Positions 45,676-56,105 of a stretch of 64,000 nt of DNA are shown here, in pieces. Position 1 is the stretch's first letter, and each line of letters opens with the position of its first letter. The notes under the pieces were generated by a model. The model was not told the origin of the DNA. It made no database searches and worked only from the letters and a program-made list of their open reading frames with translations. The DNA is from Ligula intestinalis. Taxonomy: Eukaryota > Platyhelminthes > Cestoda > Diphyllobothriidea > Diphyllobothriidae. Made by a program: the position numbers and the translations under genes. The DNA is taken from contig JAYGXS010000002.1 of NCBI GenBank assembly GCA_036362985.1, forward strand, positions 93,300,865 to 93,364,864. Direction: 5' to 3'.

Positions 45676-46930
45676 CCCCGCCAATCGAAGCACTTGAACT
45701 GTGGCCAAACCTACGCCTTACCAGGAATTGGTGGATACTCTTAATTCGGACGGTGTCGTGGCGTACTGCCAGCAGAAAGGTCTGCTGCATTCTCGTGCTC
45801 GATGCGAGTGCACAGCTGTCATGTTCCAACAACACCTAGCACAGAACGGCGACGAATTTGTTTTTCGTTGCAGAGATTGCCAGAGGAAGAAGTCGATTAG
45901 ATCAGGATCGATGTTTTCAACAGCCGCTTACGCTTGAAGAAGATATTGAACCTGTGTCTGGCCTTTGTTGCCGGTAAGACGGTGAAGGAGGCGTCGTCTA
46001 CGTGTGGCGTGTGCAAAAGAGTAACCGTTTACTGGTATGCCATGTGCCGGAACGTTTGTTCATACGCACTGCTGAGGTACACTAGAACATTACATTAATA
46101 GGATCCTCAATGGTAGTTCTTGCCTGTTACCCTTAAAATATACATATGCATAAAAAACAGTTGGCGGCCCAGGTGTAGGAGTACAAGTCGTCGAAACCAT
46201 GATTACCCGCCGGATCGGCGGCCGACCACGGCGACAGCTGTGCATAATAGGAATATACGACACATCTCTTAAAAAAGCAATTTTTGAACAGCTTAATAAC
46301 CGTGATTGAGATGCCCTTACTGTGGTTATTAAAAGAAGAGTCGCTGCGGGTAGTGCGAGAGTGACCGATCTCTGGTCGGGCTCTGAGGGTCTGGAGTCTC
46401 TTCCCACGGTAAACGAACGTTCTGTTAATCCCGAAACCGGTTGCCATACGAACGCGCCTTAGGCTTCCTGGAGTCGCCTGAGGCACGGGCTGAGACAATG
46501 TGGTCCAGTGCCTGGGCAAGCCTTCTGGGCCCACTTTGAAGAGGTTCAGTACCAAATGTGGTTTGGCCTGCGAAAAGATGCCGTACCGGTTGCCTGGGAT
46601 ATTTTCTGCAGCCATATTGCCGAGGCATACCCCATGAGTGAGGACAGTGGTAAGCGAAAATGTTTCCACTTATTTTTTACTAATGTTCAGTTGACACCCC
46701 TGAAATTTGCAAGCGAAGGGTTAACAAAAACCTGACCACGTACCAACTTTCGCTCCTAGGAGTACCTGTAGACCTAGACTATCTGCGGTCGCGCGAAAAG
46801 CGGGTATTAGTGGGCTGTTGACCAACTTGACAGACGCGGAAGTTGCGGCGGAAGCGAAGGAGGGAAGGCATATCAAGGTGGAACCAAGAATACCCGAGAA
46901 CTGCAGAACAAGAAGGCCACGCTGAATGGG
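45676..46930 (+). pseudogene. Second Merlin-like transposase copy, decayed
   Basis: It begins after a TTTCTTACAG acceptor-like site. In order: AKPTPYQELVDTLNSDGVVA, a zinc ribbon (RCECTA...CRDC), a frameshift near 45930, then LNLCLAFVAGKTVKEASSTC. A 90-bp interval (about 46075-46164, GT...ACAG, possibly another intron or insertion) precedes VGGPGVGVQVVETMITRR, where the catalytic VDES has become VVET. Then come IGIYDTSLKKAIFEQLNNRD, ARVTDLWSGSEGLESLPTVN, stops in the ENFV region, and GQAFWAHFEEVQYQMWFGLR. A 41-bp intron-like GTAAGC...GTTCAG (46650-46690, phase 1) is followed by VDTPEICKRRVNKNL. Loss of the first catalytic Asp and several breaks make it a pseudogene. Confidence 0.8.
46650..46690 (+). 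other. Intron at the conserved position in the second Merlin copy (41 bp)
   Basis: GTAAGC donor and TAATGTTCAG acceptor, phase 1, five residues after the YP of HIAEAYP, exactly as in the first copy. The joined downstream frame reads KRRVNKNL, against KRLANKNL in copy 1. Confidence 0.7.
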
Positions 46931-47929
46931 ACAAATTTAGAAAGTAGGAATGATTTGATCGGGCAAATGCTTGTGTTATTCTCCGGTCACTAATAATAGT
47001 TCCTAACTGGCTACACATTTCCTCTATATCAATCGAAGATGAGGATGGGCAGTCCAGGTGGGAAGGTAAAGAGCGGGCTATTCGATATCGCTAAGGTGGC
47101 CTACTGGTGAATCCCGCGGATGATAAGAAAGGTAAGAGAAATGAGCCTATTGATGTTAGGAGCCACCCTATCCGATGCGCGCGAACGCAGCCCTGGCATG
47201 TCGCTGTAACGTTTAACTATCCATCCGCTCACAGGTTGCGATTTTGCGCAACCTGGCCCAATCTTTTTAAGCTTTGTTTGCATTTAATATACTGTACTAG
47301 GTAAGCTAATAAACTGTTATTCTTGCGCTCTTGCTATTGTTGTGTTCTTCCTTGGAAATTAGAAGGAGGTGTATTGAACGGTGACAGCTAGGCCTGGGCA
47401 ACATTATAATAGATTAGCGACTCAAAACCCGTAATGCCTATCTTCGCGGAATGATTGCTGACTATCTTGCAGCAAGGGTAAGCTCAGTCCAGGGCAGCTC
47501 ACCATCAGTTGATGGATTCCGTGATCCGGAAGTTAAGTTTGCATTTTACCTAATCCAAAGACTTTGGGAGAATAGCTGACGTCGGGTACGCAGCTGCAGC
47601 CTCTATTACGCAGTTTACTTACGATCTCGATTTCGGGCGCAACATTTGGCGCGATTTAGGTCGGAGGGAGTTATTTTGAACTAACGCAAATACTTGCCCC
47701 ACTAGGAAAACGTAACTGAATCGTGGGCATATTTTGCCGTCTGACGGACTGCAGGAAGCCGCACCCGTTAGGCTAAGTGGAATTTAAAAGCAGCGGGAAT
47801 GATAATCTGCAAAAACTGCCCAAACAGCGTCGGAGGGTGAGGGGCTACGTAGGTTGGCGAGGAAAGAGTGCCGGGAAGTTAACCTGAACGTAAAGACTTA
47901 CTTGTAATTGTTACGGACGGTACCTTTTC
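46931..47929. other. No recognised feature
   Basis: It probably starts with the non-coding 3' part of the Merlin copy. No repeat or coding motif was recognised further on. Confidence 0.35.
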
Positions 47930-48540
47930 ATGAGTGGCGATTGGTGAGCTCCACCCAGTTTCTTCTCCAGGGACAGAGACCGAAGATAGAAGGTCAGAAA
48001 ACTGCTTCTATTCCTTGACGGATGGTGTCAAGCCAAGTCTTCAGGTGCCCTCCTCTTCGACGCATCCAGATGGGCTTCGGTGCCGGATCGAGAACAGCAT
48101 GATAAAGCTCGTGTCCAACCCATCTCAGTCGCCCTTCTTGAATGGCCTGAGATATCCTGGCGATGCGATCGCAGCGGGTGCGAACTGTCGCACTCGAGAT
48201 GAAATCACTTTACTAAACTCGCAGAATGGTACGCAGGCATCGATGTTTAAATACCCCCAGTCCTCGCTTATCTTCCACCCGCGCAGTCCAGCATTCACAT
48301 CTATAGAGGAGGACTGACCGGATGGATGCACTGTATGCACGAATCTCCGTTGCGATGAAGATGTCGCGTCAGATCCATAGGCGCCTTCGCAGAATTGCAA
48401 AAACCCCTTAGGCAGCATCGATACGAAGGTAATGTCGTCCTTGCTCTACCCATTTGGTAGCAGCCTCGTCCGGGCTATAAAGAGCTGTCTACTTCTTCAA
48501 GTTGATGGCCAAACCTGCTGGTGAAGGATCTAAAGGGAAG
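47930..48540 (-). pseudogene. RTE-like non-LTR RT, C-terminal fragment
   Basis: The minus strand, over several frames, reads RRIDAA, IRSVLLYRCECWTARVEDKR, RTILRV, SSATVRTRCDRIARISQAIQ, EGRLRWVG and HLKTWLDTIRQGIEAV, with GEETGWSSPI near the end. This is the C-terminal region of an RTE-type ORF, homologous to 34925-35760. The catalytic part is absent. Many stops; inactive. Confidence 0.7.
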
Positions 48541-48699
48541 GAAGGCGTCTGGCACTGAATACAAAGTCCACAAGACCCCCGATGGTAGCGAACATGGTAA
48601 GGGCGACTGCACGCAAAAGTAACAGTCGGTTAATGAGCGGCGGACCGAGTTGTTGCACCAGCTTACTCCCTTAGCCTAGTTTGCCAGCAATACATGGCA
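48541..48699. other. No recognised feature
   Basis: Short non-coding spacer between the RTE fragment and the 3' end of the R1/Jockey-group element. Confidence 0.4.
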
Positions 48700-51660
48700 T
48701 AAAATTTTTAAGAATTATGAAGGAATAAAGAGGAAGGTATAAAATTTTTAAGAAAGATGTAGGAATTTGGCGACCTTGTCTGGGCGAAGCCATAGGTCCT
48801 CAGGCGTGAGGTCCGTATAGTTGGCGGGGCATTCGCAGCGGTGGCACGTTGTGTGGGAAGGCAGGAGGCAATCAGAACAATAGTCTGTGACGTTGTCGAA
48901 GCATGAAGTGAGACGGCATTTGAATGAATTCCGCAGCGTGGAGAAGCCGGAATGCAGCTGGGATAGTCTGGTTCTGGCGTTTCTGGACAGGTTGGCCCTA
49001 CGTTCTCTTACCATGACGTCAGAGACCGGCTCTCTTTTGGGATTATAGCTGCTGATGGCTTGCTCGACAGTTTCGGTGTGGATACGCTTAACAAGGTCTG
49101 GTATCGGTAGATTAGTGGGGTACACCGAAGCGGTACGCGTCTATGGTAGATTGCTTCATGCGCTTAGCAGGTGGAGGGCGTGTTAAGAGACGATTACCCG
49201 GATGTTCTGGGTTATGGGACTGCGCAATGTAGATTTTTGCCTGCAGGATAAAGGTAATCTACATTGGTCATGTTAACACGGCCCGTGGCAATGCAAAGAG
49301 TAGCGTTCTCAACGCGTTGGACTTTCGCCCAGCTGGTGTCGCTAAACAGTGGGGCAAAGATAGCTGATGTATGCTCAGTCGTTGCCTTGCCTGTTGCCCG
49401 GTATGTCGTGACCAGCGTCTCAGCGTCCTGGCCCCAAGAAGATCCTGCCAATGCTTTTAGGGTGTTGAGCTTGGCTTTGGCTTTGCTGAATTGGATGTCA
49501 GCATGGCGGTGTAGAGCCAGCGTCGGGTCGAAATTAAGGCCCAGGAGTTAAGGATACTGACATAAAGAAATGTCATTGTCCTCCACCTCAATTGGAAGAT
49601 GGGACTTGTATTCGTTGGGATCCGGAGTAAACAGAGTAAGTGATGACTTGGGTGCGGATAACTTCGGTTGCTTATCGTCTAAGTGACGGACTTAACTGGG
49701 GCTTTAGGTATTTAAGGCATCGACAGCCATGCGATAGTTAGGGTGAGAGAGCAGCAGGGTGATGTCATCAGCGTAAGACACCATTTTGACTTCAGGGGAG
49801 GGATTCTGGAGGTCAGCCATGTAGATGTTGAATAGCGTTGGCGAAATGACAGAGCCTTGAGGAACTCCAAACCTAGAGTTGCGGGCTTCGGATAGCGTGC
49901 CCAAAAATTTGACTCGCGTTTGTCTGCCATGGAGATAGCAGTTCAGCCATCTGCAGAGCTCGTTCGGTAGGGATGAATCCATGGGAGATGTCATCAACGC
50001 GTCAATGCTAACCGAGTCAAAAGCCATAGTAAGGTCAAGGGCGACCATTACTGTTCTGTCCGCAGGTTTCTTTTTGTTGAAACCACATGCAATGTGGTCC
50101 GTGACACGTTGTAGGGATTATGACGTAGAGTGGAAATCTCTCAAACCGTGTTGGTGCTCTTGGCGGTTGGCATGTCTATTGAGCGAGGGGAGAATAAGAC
50201 GCTCAAGCATTTTCATGGCCGAGCTGAGAACCGAGATGGGGCGGTAACTGTCAGAGACAGCGGAGTCTTTACCCGCTTTTTGGCTTGGGAGGATATGGGT
50301 CATTTTCCAGATAGCTGGTATATGGCACGTCACTAGAGACAGATTAAACAACATGGCCAAGAATTCGACACCTCTGGGGCCTAGGTGTTTTAGGTGGACT
50401 ATCGTAATGTCGTCCGGTCTAAATGCCTTAGAGTTCTTAGCACTCTTAATCGCGGTTGTGGTATCATGAGTTGAGAACTGGGGCGGCATCAATAAAGGTT
50501 TGCAAGACCTGTGTTTGACTATCCTCGAATTCTTCGAGGATTTGTGGACTGCAACCGTGCTGAATTGAACATTGAATTGGTTGGCAATGTCTCTGTCGGT
50601 CTTCTTCGGTATACCACTGAATTTGAGAACCTGGTTGGGAGATGCAGGCGTCCCGCTACCGATGGATTTGATTGTTTGCCATAACTTGCTGGTGTTGGTG
50701 CGGCTGGAGAAAGTGGCAAGCTTTTCTTGTCATAGGGTTCTCTTGTGTCCATTGACCAGTCGAGACATCTCTAAGGTCGTGCCCGGTAACGACGGGTGTT
50801 GGAGATTTTGAGCTCGGGTGACCTCACGTTCTCTTAATAGGGTGGCCGCATCGGTAGGGTATCCTGGGATGGAATCAAAGACCTTGTCCGCAGGGATGTT
50901 GTGCTTAGAGGTGGTATGCATGATGTGATTGAAAATCGATACACCCTGGTGGACATCTGGAGGGAAAGGGGACTGGTCAACCATTTTCTCAGTTTTACTA
51001 AGGAAACCAGGCCAGTTGGCTTTACGTAGATTCATAAAGCACTTTTGAGCGTTACGAATCGGGGAAGCATGTGCGCTGATTGTGATAACTATTGGGAGAT
51101 GGTCAGAGCTCACTTTGCATAGACAGTCCCATGAGGACGATAGTAATAGGTCGCAACTGACGATAGAAATGTCAGGTCTAGCGCAAATACCTGAATGGGG
51201 GAGTCTCGTGGATGTTTCATCTGTGTTGAGGACCCCAAAGTTAGTGTTGTTGATCTCTAGTGAAGCACCTCTAGTACAGGAAAGGTTAGAGAACCAAAAG
51301 ACATCGTGGGCATTGAAGTCACCCATGTGGACTATTCATGGCGTGAAGTTGGCGTCACAACTGCTTTGTGGAGGAATGTATACGTTATGGACAGTCAGAC
51401 TGGACGGTCCAATGGTAACTTGTACATTGAGCTCTTCCAGCGGCGAGTGCGCGGATATTGCTTTGGAGGTCAGCTCCTGGTATTTGATACATTGGTGAAC
51501 TGGTTGTGTATAAGCGACGGCCGATGCAGGGCAAACACTTCTCATAGGTGACAGCCCTGTCAAGGCTGTGGAGCATAGGAGAAAGAACGACATCCCATTT
51601 GGAAAGGTAGGTGCAAAACAACTCCTATGACAATAAAGTCGGGGTACTGAACACATGAAA
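48700..51660 (-). pseudogene. R1/Jockey-group non-LTR retrotransposon, endonuclease and RT
   Basis: About 2.9 kb on the minus strand, with most of the ORF2 domains. The endonuclease has LTVHNVYIPPQSS, then a stop, MGDFNAHDVFWFSN (GDFNAH intact) and SSDHLPIVIT (SDH intact) at 51656-50730. The RT has KAFRPDDITIVHLKHLGPRG, DSYRPISVLSSAMKMLERL, ALDLTMAFDSVSIDALM, FGVPQGSVISPTLFNIYMAD and MVSYADDITLLLSHP (YADD intact; 50492-49704). The thumb region lies at 49451-49212 (AGSSWGQDAETLVTTYRATG), and the C-terminal Cys/His-rich end at 49125-48748 (CSDCLLPSHTTCHRCECPA). Several frameshifts and stops separate these. A 38-bp TATAAAATTTTTAAGAA-containing unit is duplicated at 48702-48770, at the element's 3' end. 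Confidence 0.8.
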
Positions 51661-53370
51661 GTATTTTTTATAATAAGTCAAACACAAAAGAATGCAATTA
51701 AAAAAACTGGAATAACTCGAACATCGTGGTCCGTCCAGTGTGGGTTTGTGTGAAGTGACTGACCGGTGTACTGAGAGTCAGACTGCAATGGCTCTTACTG
51801 TGGTCTCTATGAGATTCCCAGTCAGGTGGAATCCCGGACATTCCCCTTTCCGCTTGTTTATAATGACTGGTAGTACTCGGGCCCGCGCCCTCTTGCGTCT
51901 TCTTGATGTTGTCTTGCCACTGAATCCAGGTGGGAGAGTGGACGATAGGGTGAAGCAGATGGAGCACAAGTCCACTCTAACTATAGTCGAATGTGTGTTT
52001 TAGTTTGACCATCGCAAGCGAAGATGCCCACCATTTGCCCGAGAGCAGAGACGGTGACTGTGGTCAGGTATAGTGAAAGTAGACGCGCCGCCATCTACCC
52101 CACTCTAAACCCTCTCAACTGCATCAACCGGCGACATGACAAAGTCGAGATTACCGAACAGAGAGAAGGCGTAGGCCGCAACCAGAGACACTGCCTAAAC
52201 TTACTATTAAGTGACAGTAGACTTTGCGTGGGTACTACTGCGCTCACCTATAGTTGGCGTCTAGCAAGATTTCTGTCAGCCAGAACTGGTACTGCTACTA
52301 CAAATTCTGCTAATTCTAATACTACAAACTAGGGTGCAGCTCAGCGGTAGTGTTTGCTGGTACCTTTACGGACTGTTTTGTAAGTCAGAATAGACGCCGA
52401 TTAAAGTCAGCACTGGGCTCATATCCCTTCAATCTCTACAAGAAGTGTAGTAGTACTGATTCTTGCACTGACGCCACCATTTGTCAGAGGTGACACTGAC
52501 TAAGCCAAAGCTAGGGTTCATACCTGCTTGATCTCAACAAGGAATGTGAATGTGGGTTTAACCATTTCGGGTAAGTACGTGCTTGGGGTCCTGAGCAAAG
52601 CTACGTTTGCCTTGGTTTCCGCACTGGCAACTCGATTCATCGAGCTGTACGGACTAAGATTATGCTGATATAGCTACATGCCTATGCCATAAGTGCTAAT
52701 TCTAGTAAACCGTGCTTACCAGTATCATAACTTAGTATACTTTAAGTACTGCATGTGTATGCTTTTTAAGGAGTCGCACCCACTCTCAATCTGTTTGAGC
52801 TAATAGTGATTAGCATTTGGAGAATAATAGAGCGTTTGTAGAATAGTGCGCAAGTCTTATCATGCCCTTTTGTCGAGCATTTTGCCGTCTATAGACTACA
52901 TTTAGGCCTAATACAGTGTACATCTGTAGTAGTACGACAATACAGTATCAGGTAGGTATAGTAGGACAGTCTAAGTCAATGCAACAGGAATGGGTCAAAT
53001 AGGAATAATGGTCATATTAGAACATCAGGTAAGGTTTTTAACTAGCTTCACATTGTAACTGCTATGACTCGTGCGTCTTTATACTGATAGTACTGGTAGC
53101 GGCAGTTTTTTTCTATTTAACTGATAGTGGGAGAGTGCAAGTACCATTACATGTAGGAATTGGGTCATAATTGGTTCAACTCAAATCAAGCAAATCTGCT
53201 AAACCTAATAATGGAGTGAGCCTAGTAGTCATTCTGGTGGATTCTAGATGATTGCTTAGGAAATCCTGCTTCGGCAGTCAACTTGCTGTTCCGTATTGGT
53301 GGATTCCATATGGGCGGTAAAAATGCGTGGGTAAAATAAACCCAGGTGTGATTAAATTCATTGCGTTAGG
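51661..53370. other. Possible 5' part of the R1/Jockey-group element, then unassigned DNA
   Basis: A basic minus-strand frame (51975-51778; RRRKRARARVLPVIINKRKG) upstream of the endonuclease could be part of a first ORF, but I do not recognise it. From 52.2 kb on the DNA contains imperfect TAGTA/TACTACTAC-like words and no coding signal. Confidence 0.3.
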
Positions 53371-53455
53371 CGGGGCGTTTGTAACTTAGCAGTTAGAGTG
53401 ATGGCCGCCGGTAAAGGCCTTCTCTGACACGCAGATTCAAAGCCCGCCGAACGCT
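53371..53455 (+). repeat. tRNA-like sequence (SINE head or tRNA pseudogene)
   Basis: GGCGGG and CCCGCC, about 75 bp apart, could form an acceptor-like stem. Between them lie an A-box-like TAACTTAGCAGTTAGAGTG and a B-box-like AGATTCAAAGCC. The T-arm and anticodon arm do not fold properly, so it is not a functional tRNA. It differs from the tRNA-like sequence at 6.7 kb. Confidence 0.35.
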
Positions 53456-54139
53456 TTGACTTTTTTCACAATTATGTCAACTCAAAAGAAGAAATGATTA
53501 ATGGAGTAAGGTGAAAGCACACTGCAAGAACTCCCATAAATGACAGCAATATGAAAATACAATACAAGTAAGTATCAATCGTTCGCAAACGTTGGCATGT
53601 AATATGAACTCTGAGATGTAGCATCCATGCATAGCTGTAAGCCTTCTTCCTAACTTCCATCCAAATGGCACGTTTATGCCTAATGGGCTCTTAATCGTCT
53701 CTTATCATCTGTTACTTCCCCAATATTCTTGCATTTCACCTGTATTAAAAGACTTCCTTCACTTGATTTATTTAAGTCTTAAATTTTTTAAATGCTGCAA
53801 CATGTGCTCATATAAATGTTCTGGTTCTACGGAAATTTACCGAAGCCAAACGTTAGGCTGCCAGTTGCTCTCCAAAAAGTAAAATTAAGTCTCAAAACAT
53901 TGGAAAATTTTGCGCATTTGCGTAGTTTTCTGATCTGTGCCGATCGCAGCCACCGCTGAATAATCTGAGGCCTCATTCCAATATTAGTATTACTCTAAAT
54001 AACAATGCTCTGCTATAAAGGCCCTAATCTGTATATTAGCAGAAAAGTTAGCGTTATATAAGCCTCAACTGATGCACAAACTATTTACTGGCCTATTAAT
54101 TATGGGCCTGTTTGCAGTGACTTGAGAATAGATGTAAAA
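53456..54139. other. No recognised feature
   Basis: AT-rich, with 62- and 68-codon frames (53472-53660 minus, 53676-53882 plus) lacking motifs. Confidence 0.4.
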
Positions 54140-54720
54140 TTTGAAAAAATACCCTCCTTGGGACAACAGAGTTTATGTTATCAGTAAATTTTTAAGACTA
54201 GCTGCTCAGTTCATCTTCAGCCTTGAGTGGGTGTGCAATGAACACTTGAAATTTCAAGCTTGTAGCAAAAATCAATAGTCGTCTTGCAGGAACGCTTATT
54301 AACAGTTGTGGTTTATGACAGTACGTTTCTTACGCTCAATCCAACTCGATATGTCGGTTGATGCAGCTGTTTTTGGAGGGCCAAAATCTGGCGATGTATG
54401 TTTTTCTCCCATGCCAAGGCCAATTCGGATAGATTATGACCATTCTTTACTTGCAGTATTACAGGTGAATGCATTTGGAAACGCACATATCTATTTGGCC
54501 ACGGTATATGGTATCACAAGCTTCGCATGTCATCTTGTAAATGACTCCTTTCTTAACGAGGAGGCCAACGCTATCTTTAGGGTTTGCAAGCTGGACACGT
54601 AATGTAGTCGTTGATTTGTGCGCCACGTTTATTTTGTATTTTCTCAAGTGCCTTTCATGCATCAATCGACATATCGAGTTGGCTGAAATGTATAAACGTC
54701 TCAAATAAAGATGTAAAATA
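54140..54720 (-). pseudogene. Penelope-like element fragment, GIY-YIG end (family 3-like)
   Basis: The minus strand reads the linker HLRKYKINVAHKSTTTLRVQ and the start of GIY-YIG (VIYKMTCEACDTIYRGQ) at 54650-54500. After breaks it reads ARFWPSKNSCINRHIELD near 54380-54330, then a non-coding 3' end (GGCTGAAGATGAACTGAGC near 54220). The order matches the 8590-9460 copy. RT is absent and frames are broken, so it is inactive. Confidence 0.7.
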
Positions 54721-55884
54721 CAAGAGTCTACCCATACGGACTGACATAAACTACAACTGCCAACCATCGCTCACGCAAGATAACAATTTTTCTGCAAGTT
54801 TTAGATTTAAATTGTTCGTTTTGCTTCCCTTCAACTCTAAAGGTGAACTGGGGAACCAGTCTCGAAATTAACCTAAGAGATTAACCTTGTTGTCTCAAAG
54901 AACATTTTTCTTCAAATTCTATTTCTTGGAATGCTTGATTTCTAACTCATGTGTATAGATGTATATGTATGGCGATTCATGTATCTTGAAGAAAATATGA
55001 CTTGTTACAATTTAATTGTCTGAAGACATGCAATCGAACGGACTTATTTCTCCAAAATATTTCGAAAAAACCCATTTCTAGTTGAAGCAATCGGTACGTT
55101 CAGTTACTTCCTGTCTGATTTTTTGCGTGCAGATAACTTCTGGATTTCTTGATTAGTGGTTCATAAAACCTTTTCAGCTTATAACAATGCATCCGAGCAT
55201 AAAAATTATATACTTACACAATTGTTGTGCAAGGTGTGTATTAGTTGCAAAATTTTTCTAGTATAGCGTAGCCTTGACTTCTGCTCAAACTCGAAACGTT
55301 TTTTTTTCTCGCAACAAAGCTAATAGGAAGTATATGGTGCATGAGAAAATGCCTCGATGCGAATATTTTTTGCCAAATAAATGCAATGCACAAGGTCCGA
55401 GGAGCCCAAAATAAACAGTTAGATTTCCGAAACAATGTCTGAATACTTTCTTCCCCTCGTGGGTTTTCAACATTCCTTTACCAACTGCGAGACAAGCGTG
55501 TAAAAACTATTGTTTGACCATTATGTAGTTCTTCTTTATGTTTTTATAAAATAGGCCATCGTGTCCTAACTTATTTCGCAGTAAATCTATTTTACAAACA
55601 CTAAACTGTCTCTACGCGGAGTGCGAGAACACTCAGCTGTATGACAATATTGGTGTTCTCCCTATCTCAACACATGTATATTTGGTAATTAATGTTGAAG
55701 CAAGTTCAACAGTTCAACCGTAACCGTGAGTCAGTAATTAGCTGCAAGCACATCAAACAAAATGAAGAATGATAATTTTCAGTGCGCGATTAGTTGCAAG
55801 CACTAAATTTTAAAAGATGTCATAAGCGGCCAATCACAGAAGCGAAAGGTAAACCCTCTGCCAATAAGTTGTTTAAATTCGTTA
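54721..55884. other. No recognised feature
   Basis: AT-rich DNA with short frames only. Confidence 0.45.
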
Positions 55885-56105
55885 AATTCAGCCTACATAC
55901 GGTTTAATTTCTTTCAGTTGGCAGGCGTAGCCTGCGCAGTAGAAGTTCATGTTGATGGAATATTATTTAATTTTAGCTTTATAAAGCAAATATAATCTTA
56001 TTTCATTGAATATTTTTGATCACTTCATACATATTGGCACAACTGACTTGTAGGGTCACCTAAATATCTATTCTCCCCGCCCAACCGCCTAACATATTTT
56101 GTTGT
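55885..56105 (+). repeat. MITE, left half (interrupted)
   Basis: It matches the left arm and centre of the 21-kb MITE: GCCTACATACGGTTTAATTT, AGCCTGCGCAGTAGAAGTTC, AACTGACTTGTAGGGT, TATTCTCCCCGCCCAACCGC, then CCTAACATATTTTGTTGT, where homology stops. The right half resumes at 59657. Confidence 0.7.

Noticed and set aside
45093..45835. Several long open frames across 45.1-45.8 kb on both strands
   Set aside because: They consist almost wholly of undetermined bases in the 400-N gap plus palindrome sequence.
50730..51551. Plus-strand frames over the R1/Jockey-group element
   Set aside because: They are shadows of the minus-strand endonuclease frame, which has the diagnostic GDFN and SDH motifs.
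53371..53455. Functional tRNA gene
   Set aside because: An acceptor-like stem and A/B-box words are present, but the T-arm and anticodon arm do not pair. Kept only as a tRNA-like repeat.
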